Positions 1-5,747 of a stretch of DNA of 11,574 bases are shown here, one piece after another. The DNA is taken from the NCBI GenBank assembly GCA_944387745.1, contig CALXGD010000160.1, positions 1 through 11,574 on the forward strand, read 5' to 3'. A model generated the notes under the pieces. The model saw only the letters and a program-made list of their open reading frames with translations. It searched no databases and had not been told where the DNA came from. The DNA comes from an uncultured Oscillospiraceae bacterium (GTDB lineage Bacteria > Bacillota_A > Clostridia > Oscillospirales > Oscillospiraceae). The position numbers were made by a program, and so were the translations under genes. Every line of letters starts with the position of its first letter. Positions within the stretch are counted from its first letter, which is position 1.

Positions 1-260
1 GGGAACACCACCCCCAGAGCAGCCACTATGCCGCCGGGGACCTTCCGCAGCTGATGGCCGATGAACACCGAGGTGTTCACCGCAATAATGCCGGGGGTGC
101 ACTGACCCAGGGCGTAGTAGTCAGTGATGGCCTCGTCGGTCACCCAGCGCTTCTTCTCCACCACCTCCCGCTGGAGGATGGGCAGCATGGCATACCCCCC
201 GCCGAAGGTGCACACTCCAACCTTGGCGAAGGTCAAAAATAGGTCCGCATAAAATTTCAT
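1..260 (-). CDS. CHR (chromate transporter) family protein, 3' end cut by window
   Basis: This is a membrane transport protein of the CHR family. Some members export chromate, but most short clostridial ones have no tested substrate. The 86 visible residues begin MKFYADLFLTFAKVGVCTFG, followed by the family signature FGGGYAMLP at about residues 19-27, then QREVVEKKRW and the second signature YYALGQCTPGIIAVNT at about residues 49-64. These are typical of the N-terminal half of a CHR domain with its first membrane segments. The ATG at 260 is preceded by GGAGAAGGA about 11 nt upstream. The stop lies outside the window, so it is unknown whether this is a short single-domain protein or a full two-domain ChrA. 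It starts 98 nt after the dpaL stop with no terminator visible between them, so it is probably co-transcribed with dpaL from the sigma-54 promoter. That would make it a candidate substrate or product transporter, which is inference. Confidence 0.85.
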   Translation of the reverse strand, partial: MKFYADLFLTFAKVGVCTFGGGYAMLPILQREVVEKKRWVTDEAITDYYALGQCTPGIIAVNTSVFIGHQLRKVPGGIVAALGVVF

Positions 261-358
261 AATACTGTCATTCCTTCTCCGTTCTTCCTGTTTTCATCTT
301 CCCGCCGCAGGGTTTCGCCGTAGCCACTGGGGCCCCGCGGGTCGTCCTCGGCTGGTTT
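257..358 (-). other. Spacer open in the dpaL frame after its stop, ending in an ATGA overlap with the CHR gene
   Basis: After the dpaL TAA (361-359) the same frame stays open for 33 sense codons. It then ends in a TGA that overlaps the CHR start as ATGA (260-257). The only possible start inside is an ATG four codons before that TGA. The encoded tail would be short and charged (it contains ETLRREDENRKNGEG) and matches no family I know. An ATGA overlap is typical of translationally coupled genes, so this may be the remnant of an earlier upstream neighbour's 3' end. Chance openness of a 100-nt GC-rich spacer is equally possible. Confidence 0.3.
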
Positions 359-1585
359 TTACCGAAGCTGCGTGGGATATGCTCCATCATATACGACTCT
401 TTCATATCCATCCGGGTCCGTATCTCCCTCTGTGTTAATCAAAAGAATCACCGAGTCACGGCTCAGGCCCATAGCTCTGCGGAGCGGACCGTACTCCTCC
501 TTACCCAGCAGAGAAACCAGGCCAGTTGTCACACCTCCAGACTCTCCGGAGACCACCGCCGGATCCCCTGCAGCAGGCGCGGCCAACACTCTCATTCCCC
601 GGGCAGCCACCCAATCCGGACAGGCGGCATAAAAATCAGCGAAATCCCGGAGGATCGGCCAGGTGATCTGACAGGGTTCAGCACAGTTGAGCCCTGCCAT
701 GATTGTAACCTCAGACCCCATAGCCTTATGGGACATGCCGTCGTCCTGCCGGGCGGATTCAAAGATGCAGGCCACTTCACTGGGCTCTACGATGACCGCT
801 GTGGGAGGGCTCTCCGGGTATGTACAGCGCAGGGCACCCAGCACACCTCCGGCCATCGCCCCCACACCGGCTTGAAGAAACACATGGGTGGGCCGAAGGC
901 CCTGTATCTCCATCTGGTCCAGAGCCTCATAGACCATGGTGGTGTACCCCTGGATAATCCACATGGGAACCGTCTCATAGCCCGGCCAGGAGGTATCCTG
1001 GACCAAATACCAGCCCCTCTCCTTCGCCAGGGCCGCCGCATAGCGCACCGTGTCGTCATAGCCCAGGTCCGTAATGGCGACAACGGCGTTCCCGGCATCC
1101 CGAATGGCCTGTGCCCGCGCCTCCACAGAGCCCCGCGGCATGTAGATGTAAGACTGAGCCCCCAGTAGTCCAGCCGCCCAGGAAACTCCTTTGCCATGGT
1201 TGCCGTCGGTGGCCGTGATAAAGACCATTTGAGAAATTTTCTCCCGGTTCCCCTGCTCCTGCAGCTGATGCAGGGTCACTGTCCTCTCGTCCAAGCCCAG
1301 CTCCCTGCACACAATCCGGCAGAGAGCATAGGTGCCGCCCAGCCCCTTAAACGCCTTCAGGCCAAAGCGCTTTGACTCGTCCTTCACGCATACAGCAGCA
1401 ACACCAAGCCGTTCAGCCAGCCCGTGTAGAGTGACCAGCGGCGTCTGTGCAAAATCCGGAATGGAGCGATGAAAGCGGCGGACCGCCTCCGTCTCCTCCC
1501 AGGATAAAAAGCTGGGGAGCTCTCCGCCCGCGGAGTGTGGATTGGCAAGGAGCTTGATCCCGTGTACCTGCTCCACAGTCAGCAT
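359..1585 (-). CDS. dpaL: 2,3-diaminopropionate ammonia-lyase (YgeX/DpaL family)
   Basis: This is a cytosolic PLP enzyme of fold type II that converts 2,3-diaminopropionate to pyruvate and two ammonia. The 408 residues align along their whole length with E. coli YgeX as I remember it. Shared blocks include KDESKRFGLKAFKGLGG (68-84, with K80 as the expected Schiff-base lysine), TATDGNHGKGVSWAA (124-138, with D127 at the catalytic-aspartate position), LVQDTSWPGY (194-203, with D197 at the second aspartate), HVFLQAGVGAMAGGVLG (234-250), VEPSEVACIF and SGESGG (346-351). The ATG at 1585 follows AAGGAGG with a 7-nt gap, a strong and decisive start. A near-perfect sigma-54 promoter lies about 40 nt upstream, and a cluster of palindromes that may bind the neighbouring activator lies 160-210 bp further up. 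The length is normal and no key residue is missing. The enzyme assignment is confident. The in vivo source of diaminopropionate is unknown. Confidence 0.95.
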   Translation of the reverse strand: MLTVEQVHGIKLLANPHSAGGELPSFLSWEETEAVRRFHRSIPDFAQTPLVTLHGLAERLGVAAVCVKDESKRFGLKAFKGLGGTYALCRIVCRELGLDERTVTLHQLQEQGNREKISQMVFITATDGNHGKGVSWAAGLLGAQSYIYMPRGSVEARAQAIRDAGNAVVAITDLGYDDTVRYAAALAKERGWYLVQDTSWPGYETVPMWIIQGYTTMVYEALDQMEIQGLRPTHVFLQAGVGAMAGGVLGALRCTYPESPPTAVIVEPSEVACIFESARQDDGMSHKAMGSEVTIMAGLNCAEPCQITWPILRDFADFYAACPDWVAARGMRVLAAPAAGDPAVVSGESGGVTTGLVSLLGKEEYGPLRRAMGLSRDSVILLINTEGDTDPDGYERVVYDGAYPTQLR

Positions 1586-1623
1586 ATGAATCCCTCCTTA
1601 AAAAACATTCGCTAAATTATGTA

Positions 1624-1638
1624 GCAATAACCGTGCCA
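1624..1638 (-). promoter_or_regulatory. Sigma-54 (-24/-12) promoter of dpaL
   Basis: On the minus strand the bases read TGGCACGGTTATTGC, an exact match to the consensus TGGCAC-N5-TTGC, with the invariant GG and GC correctly spaced. The predicted transcription start is near 1612, giving a leader of about 27 nt that contains the dpaL Shine-Dalgarno. An activator of this sigma factor is encoded immediately upstream (1854-3596), and rpoN itself lies about 4 kb away. Confidence 0.88.
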
Positions 1639-1760
1639 ATTTGAAATTCTGTTTTCTTTTTTCTTGATTCCCATGTGTTCCCCGCCCCAGAGAGAGGGAG
1701 TAGCAATAAAAATTCGGAAATACATCGGCACTGTGAGTGCCCCCAAATATTACACCGCAG

Positions 1761-1788
1761 CGGAAAATCTCATATTGAGAGTTTTCCG
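1761..1788. promoter_or_regulatory. Inverted repeat with TCTCA-N3-TGAGA core, putative activator site upstream of dpaL
   Basis: The core TCTCATATTGAGA (1768-1780) fits TCTCA-N3-TGAGA. It is embedded in a longer dyad, since CGGAAAA before the core is mirrored by TTTTCCG after it, with one extra G. The centre is about 160 bp upstream of the predicted dpaL start point, a usual distance for sigma-54 enhancer sites. The same core recurs at 1793-1833 and 5591-5640. Assignment to the adjacent activator is inference. Confidence 0.55.
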
Positions 1789-1792
1789 GAAA

Positions 1793-1833
1793 AGATGGTA
1801 TCAAAATGAGATATTCTCATTTTGATACCATCT
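1793..1833. promoter_or_regulatory. 19-bp perfect inverted repeat: two activator half-palindromes and/or terminator of the activator gene
   Basis: The left arm AGATGGTATCAAAATGAGA is mirrored exactly by the right arm, with a 3-nt centre (TAT). Each arm contains one copy of the TCTCA-N3-TGAGA-like core: 1799-1811 reads TATCA-AAA-TGAGA and 1815-1827 reads TCTCA-TTT-TGATA, with centres 16 bp apart. On the minus strand the hairpin is followed by TTTTCC, so it could also end transcription of the activator, whose stop is at 1854. A second small GC-rich dyad (CGGCGG, 1836-1851) sits between them. Recurrence of the core at two further places favours protein binding. A double role is possible. Confidence 0.6.
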
Positions 1834-1853
1834 CTCGGCGGAACTCCGCCGGC

Positions 1854-3596
1854 TTACAGCCCGTATTCCTGTATTTTCCGGTACAGCGTCGCTCTGGAGA
1901 TCCCCAATTTCTGCGCAGTCAGCCGTTTTCCGTCCTTCTGCCCTCCATACTGGGCAAGGCACTGCCGAATCATATGGGCCTCTATGTGAGACAAGGTCCA
2001 GTCCTCTCCTGTCGTCGGCACAGGCGCATCAGGTGTCCGGTCAACAGACGGGGAGAGTTTGCCGCGAAGGAGCTCGGAGCGGAGCAGGCCGAAGGACGGC
2101 ATCATATTGATGGCGTATTCAATGGTATTTTGCAGCTCCCGCACATTGCCCGGCCACTGGTAAACCTCCAGCGCAGTCCAAAAGTCCTCACTCACACCGG
2201 AGCAGGTCTTGCCCATGGCGGCGCAAAACCTGCGGATGAAGCTTCCGGCAATGAGACGCACATCGCCCTCCCGCTCCCTCAGCGGGGGCACCCGAAGAGG
2301 GACCACGTTAATCCGGTAATAGAGATCCTTCCGGAAGGCGCCCTCCTGAACCATCTCCTCCAGATCACAGTTGGTGGCAAAAACGAATCGAATATCAATG
2401 GGAATCGCAGCATTGCTCCCAAGGCGCCGGATCTCCCGCTGCTCCAGCACCCGCAGCAGCTTAGCCTGAAGCGGCAGCGGCATGTCGCCGATCTCATCCA
2501 GAAAAAAGGTCCCTCCCTGTGCCGTCTCAAAGAGGCCCGCTTTCCCATTGGCGCTGGCGCCGGTAAAGGCTCCCTTCACATAGCCGAACAGCTCGCTCTC
2601 CAGCAGATTCTCCGGCAGCGCTGCACAGTTCACCGCCACAAAGGGCCGGTTCTTCCGGGGACTCTCCTCATGGACAGCCCTGGCGACTAGCTCCTTCCCC
2701 GTACCGCTCTCACCGGTAATCAGCACATTGGAGCATGAGGCCGTCACAGTCCGAATATCCCTTTTCAGGGTTCGGATTCCTTTTGAGGTCCCCACAATGC
2801 GGTTCAGGCTGGAGGAGGAGAGCTCCAGCAGCTCGTTGGACTGGCCGGAGCACAGCTCCGCGTCTGCAAACAGCAGAAGGTGGTCGTACGGATCCATGCC
2901 CAACTCATTGACATCCGCCACAATGGATTTCACCACATCTCCGGTTCGGACCAGATATTCCTTGGTCCCCTCCTGCCCGGCCAGGCAAACAGTAAGGCTC
3001 CCGCAGTCCTCATTTTCCTCCAGATGCAGAATCTTCCTGCCAAATTCATTGATGCTGACCACCCGGTCCCGGCGGTCTAGAATTAGGATACCCAGTTGGA
3101 CCCGACCTAAAATCTGCTCCAGCGATCTGCACACATGCTCACTGCGCTCCGCTGCCAGAAGGTCGTGGGCCTTACTCTCTAGAAGGCCAGAAAATTGGTC
3201 AAAAAATCGCGTGAACAGCTCCCGCTTTCCCAGAAAGCTCTCCTGCTGCCGCGGTTCCCGACAGACACAGCCGATCACTCCCACAGCCCTCTGGTCCACC
3301 AGAATAGGGCTCCAGATCTCACTCAGATTGTCGCAGGATTCCCGGCTGGGGCAATCTGCGCAGAGCGGGTCCTCCAAGGCGTGCTCCACCACAACTGTCT
3401 GTCCAGTCTCAAGGGCGTGACGGACAATGTTGCCGTACGCCGCCATGTTGCTCCCATTCCTGGCTCTCATGCGCCCGCTGCCCGCCACACGGACCTGATC
3501 CGCGTCAATAATCGATACGTCGATTCCCAAAATGTCCCGCAGGATCTCCACATACTGCTGTGCGGTCTCCTGCATGCGGAAAAGGATAGACTGCAT
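1854..3596 (-). CDS. Sigma-54-dependent enhancer-binding transcriptional activator (GAF-PAS-AAA+-Fis HTH)
   Basis: This 580-residue activator should remodel sigma-54 polymerase at nearby -24/-12 promoters. Residues 1-145 look like a GAF-type sensor with three close cysteines, [10 protein letters not shown] (C79, C82, C88). Residues about 155-250 resemble a PAS domain. The AAA+ core follows, with Walker A GESGTGKE (295-302), the sigma-54 contact loop GAFTGA (342-347), Walker B GGTFFLDE (361-368) and WPGNVREL (481-488). A Fis-type helix-turn-helix ends the protein (about 556-577, with [12 protein letters not shown]). No receiver domain is present, so the signal is probably a ligand or metal bound by GAF/PAS. 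I chose the ATG at 3596 because it follows GGAGGGGACTTT and lies just downstream of a sigma-A promoter. A longer reading from 3722 would overlap the promoter. Its position between the two sigma-54-promoter genes makes those its likely targets. It is similar in role and setting to E. coli YgeV. Confidence 0.92.
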   Translation of the reverse strand: MQSILFRMQETAQQYVEILRDILGIDVSIIDADQVRVAGSGRMRARNGSNMAAYGNIVRHALETGQTVVVEHALEDPLCADCPSRESCDNLSEIWSPILVDQRAVGVIGCVCREPRQQESFLGKRELFTRFFDQFSGLLESKAHDLLAAERSEHVCRSLEQILGRVQLGILILDRRDRVVSINEFGRKILHLEENEDCGSLTVCLAGQEGTKEYLVRTGDVVKSIVADVNELGMDPYDHLLLFADAELCSGQSNELLELSSSSLNRIVGTSKGIRTLKRDIRTVTASCSNVLITGESGTGKELVARAVHEESPRKNRPFVAVNCAALPENLLESELFGYVKGAFTGASANGKAGLFETAQGGTFFLDEIGDMPLPLQAKLLRVLEQREIRRLGSNAAIPIDIRFVFATNCDLEEMVQEGAFRKDLYYRINVVPLRVPPLREREGDVRLIAGSFIRRFCAAMGKTCSGVSEDFWTALEVYQWPGNVRELQNTIEYAINMMPSFGLLRSELLRGKLSPSVDRTPDAPVPTTGEDWTLSHIEAHMIRQCLAQYGGQKDGKRLTAQKLGISRATLYRKIQEYGL

Positions 3597-3627
3597 AAAG
3601 TCCCCTCCCCGTTTCCCTGTTTGGGAC

Positions 3628-3657
3628 ATTATAGCACAGGCAAATCGGCTCTGGCAA
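3628..3657 (-). promoter_or_regulatory. Sigma-A promoter of the activator gene
   Basis: The -10 box is a perfect TATAAT (3633-3628) preceded by TGC (extended -10). The -35 box is TTGCCA (3657-3652) and the spacer is 18 nt. Predicted initiation near 3621 leaves a 25-nt leader containing the Shine-Dalgarno. The activator can thus be made constitutively. No terminator separates the dipeptidase stop (3719) from this promoter, so read-through could add an autoregulatory layer. Confidence 0.8.
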
Positions 3658-3718
3658 TGTTCCATATTCAAATCACAAGGCCTGTAGGAGCTGGAGCCCA
3701 GCGGGCAGGCAAACCGGC

Positions 3719-5173
3719 TCAATAGTCCTTCAGGGCGGCCAGAGCCTTCAGAAAGCGCTGCCAGTCATCTGCCACCCTGGACACAGAGATCCTTTCGTTG
3801 GGGGAGTGGGGGTTCTCCACCACCGGGCCCACGCCCACCGCCTCCGCCTGGGGCATATTCAGCAGGAAAATACCCTGCTCACAGGTGCCCTGGGCCACAT
3901 TGGGCTCCAAGTCGCCGTAGATACCGGCCAGCACCTCCGCCACACGGGAATTGCTCTGGTACTCCCACTGTGGAAGGTCATGGAGAATATTCCAGCGGCT
4001 CTGAAACAGTTCACAGATGCGCTGGATTTTATCCAGCTGAAAATACTTCTTAGCCGCCAGAGCAGAGCGGATGCAGACTACCACGCGAAAGCTGTCCTCC
4101 CGGGTCTCCACCACCCCCACATTGACGCAGGACTCATATTTGTGTTCAAAATATTTGTGAAGGGAGCACAGCCCATCGGGGAGGACCAGCAACAGGGAGA
4201 GGAAGCGGTCTGTTGCCTCATCGCTGCAGGCCGGCGCAGACGCGCCGGACCGCTCTAGGGAGACCTTGACCCCCGGGTCCGGGACAGCCAGCTCCCTCTG
4301 ATAAATCTCCTGCCACTCCTCCGCGGCGCGCTCCACTGTGCTCTGATAGGAGGCCGGATAACTCAGGGTACACGCCGCCTCCCGGGCCAGCGTGCAGGCG
4401 GTATAGTCCCCTCCGGAAAAGGAGATGATACGGAAGGGCACCTGCCTCTTGCGCTGGAGATCAGAGAGCATCCGCGCCAGCAGCGTATTGGCGTTCCCCC
4501 GCTCTATAAAGGCGTTCTTTCCGCTGTGTCCACCGATCAGTCCCCCCACAGAGAGCACCGCCTGCAGGTCCCCCTCCCGGGCCGGGACGGTATCCCGGCT
4601 GAAAAACAGCTCCAGCTCCAGCTCGCCCGCACCGCCCAGAGAGAGGCGGGTCGCGTCCATACTGAGAATGATCCCACTGGACAGCTTTTCATAGTGGAGA
4701 TTCCAGGCGCCCTTCATATCCGTCTCCTCATTGGTGGTAAAGACAGCCTCAATCGCCGGATGCGCAATAGAGTCCGACTCCAGCACAGTCAAAATAAACG
4801 CCATACCCAAACCATTGTCCGCCCCCAGAGTGGTCCCATCGGCATGAATGGTGTCCCGGTCCTCGTCCAGCACAAGGCGCAGGGGCTCATGGTCAAAGTC
4901 GTGGACGACGCCGGGATTGGTCGCACAGATCATATCCATATGCGCCGCCAGCATCACGGTGGGGGCACTCTCATAGCCGGGGGAGGCGGGCTTATAAATG
5001 ATGACGTTTGTGGTCTCGTCCTGCTCCACCCGCAGTCCCAGCCTTCGGCCGAACTGGGCTAAGTAGTCACTGATCCCCCGGGTGTTGTCCGCCCGGCGGG
5101 AGTATACCTGGGACAGCTTCCAGAAATTTTCCAGAACTCCCTGGGGCTCCAGTCCCTGAAATATGTACTCCAT
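3719..5173 (-). CDS. PepD-like aminoacyl-histidine dipeptidase, M20 metallopeptidase
   Basis: This is a cytosolic di-zinc peptidase of family M20, PepD branch, whose characterised members cut dipeptides such as beta-Ala-His and Xaa-His. The length of 484 residues matches PepD (about 485). Expected metal and catalytic residues are present: H78 and D80 in AAHMDM, D119 in [14 protein letters not shown]149/E150 in [12 protein letters not shown]173 in SMDATR and H455 in [11 protein letters not shown]. The GGHSGKN segment (214-220) is typical of the dimerisation/lid region. The start at 5173 ([10 protein letters not shown]) is supported by AAGGAG/GGAGA just upstream. The longer reading from 5239 lacks a site. 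Upstream lie a candidate sigma-54 promoter (5325-5339) and three TCTCA-N3-TGAGA motifs, suggesting joint control with dpaL. The enzyme class is secure. The true substrate is not, and a diaminopropionate-containing peptide is one inference from context. Confidence 0.92.
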   Translation of the reverse strand: MEYIFQGLEPQGVLENFWKLSQVYSRRADNTRGISDYLAQFGRRLGLRVEQDETTNVIIYKPASPGYESAPTVMLAAHMDMICATNPGVVHDFDHEPLRLVLDEDRDTIHADGTTLGADNGLGMAFILTVLESDSIAHPAIEAVFTTNEETDMKGAWNLHYEKLSSGIILSMDATRLSLGGAGELELELFFSRDTVPAREGDLQAVLSVGGLIGGHSGKNAFIERGNANTLLARMLSDLQRKRQVPFRIISFSGGDYTACTLAREAACTLSYPASYQSTVERAAEEWQEIYQRELAVPDPGVKVSLERSGASAPACSDEATDRFLSLLLVLPDGLCSLHKYFEHKYESCVNVGVVETREDSFRVVVCIRSALAAKKYFQLDKIQRICELFQSRWNILHDLPQWEYQSNSRVAEVLAGIYGDLEPNVAQGTCEQGIFLLNMPQAEAVGVGPVVENPHSPNERISVSRVADDWQRFLKALAALKDY

Positions 5174-5248
5174 AGTCTCTCCATCTCCTTTTTCATGCCG
5201 CACGCACGCAGGCTCCGCCAGCCGTCGGGCGCCGTTCATCTGCTCTCT

Positions 5249-5284
5249 CCGAAGGGGAACAGGGGCAGCAGCAGTCCCCTTCGG
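5249..5284 (-). other. 10-bp perfect hairpin in the dipeptidase 5' leader
   Basis: On the transcript, CCGAAGGGGA pairs perfectly with TCCCCTTCGG across a 16-nt loop. It sits inside the predicted leader of about 140 nt between the sigma-54 start point (about 5313) and the ATG. No U-tract follows, so it is not an intrinsic terminator. It could stabilise the mRNA or be a protein site. No known riboswitch class is recognised. Confidence 0.45.
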
Positions 5285-5324
5285 CCCCCGTCCTTCTACC
5301 TTCTGCCACCCTATTAGTGTACAA

Positions 5325-5339
5325 GCAAAAAAAATACCA
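5325..5339 (-). promoter_or_regulatory. Candidate sigma-54 promoter of the dipeptidase gene
   Basis: The minus strand reads TGGTATTTTTTTTGC. The invariant GG and GC elements and the 10-nt gap between them fit TGGCAC-N5-TTGC, with two deviations in the -24 box. The T-rich centre is common in such promoters. Predicted start is near 5313, about 140 nt before the dipeptidase ATG. It is weaker than the dpaL site but supported by the shared upstream motif cluster. Confidence 0.6.
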
Positions 5340-5590
5340 ACTGGTCACCTTCAAAGCGTCAACGCCGCCCTGCGTTTCCGCTCCCGCAGGTGAGCGCAGA
5401 AATATTGAGAAGATTGTTCTCCGGACATACAAAATTGACTTGAAAACTCTCCAAAACGCTGTGCCTCTATTGAAATCGGTCCAGGAATCCGCCGGTTTAT
5501 ACCCGCAATGTAGAGAAGCGATCCTGCAAAAAAATTTTCCATTGGGAATTTTACAAGTCTTGAGAGGGCCGGACGCAGTGCAATCTGTGG
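5340..5590. other. Non-coding stretch between dipeptidase promoter and activator sites
   Basis: No convincing gene is present. The short open frames lack ribosome sites and family resemblance. Two half-sites of the palindromic motif occur: TATTGAGA ending at 5410 and TCTTGAGA ending at 5565. A TGG...TTTTTTTGCA string at about 5524-5541 resembles a -24/-12 promoter but has one base too many between GG and GC. The rest is AT-rich DNA that could bend between distant enhancer sites and the promoter. Confidence 0.4.
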
Positions 5591-5640
5591 TCTCAAAATG
5601 AGAAAAGAATCAATTTGAGACAGAAAATCTAATTTTGAGA
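5591..5640. promoter_or_regulatory. Cluster of three TCTCA-N3-TGAGA motifs, putative activator sites
   Basis: 5591-5603 reads TCTCAAAATGAGA, a perfect palindrome. 5608-5620 reads AATCA-ATT-TGAGA and 5628-5640 reads TCTAA-TTT-TGAGA. Centres are 17 and 20 bp apart, close to two turns of DNA, which suits cooperative binding on one face. The cluster lies about 280-320 bp upstream of the predicted dipeptidase start point, far but acceptable for a looping sigma-54 activator. The same motif lies upstream of dpaL. Binding is inferred. Confidence 0.6.
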
Positions 5641-5659
5641 CACAGCATTTTTTACAGAA

Positions 5660-5690
5660 AAGAGACGCCCCGGCTCAGGACGCCTCTCTT
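5660..5690 (-). terminator. Probable intrinsic terminator of rpoN
   Basis: On the minus strand AAGAGA, a 2-nt bulge and CGTCC pair with GGGCG and TCTCTT around a 7-nt loop, with the U-tract TCTTTTCTG overlapping the stem's 3' side. It begins 57 nt after the rpoN stop. The bulge and short U-run make it moderate in quality. Confidence 0.5.
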
Positions 5691-5747
5691 GTATCTCCCA
5701 CTTTCAACCTCACAGCTGAAACGGCCCGGCCGCAGATCGGACAGACG

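Noticed and set aside
1701..1709. Second TAGCAATAA, identical to the -12 region of the dpaL promoter
   Set aside because: The required GG is missing at the -24 position, so it is not a second sigma-54 promoter.
1806..2690. Plus-strand 294-codon frame opposite the activator
   Set aside because: It starts inside the palindrome, lacks a ribosome site, and mirrors conserved AAA+ codons on the other strand.
5351..5596. Minus-strand 81-codon frame between rpoN and the dipeptidase
   Set aside because: No ribosome site or recognisable domain; it lies where regulatory half-sites occur.
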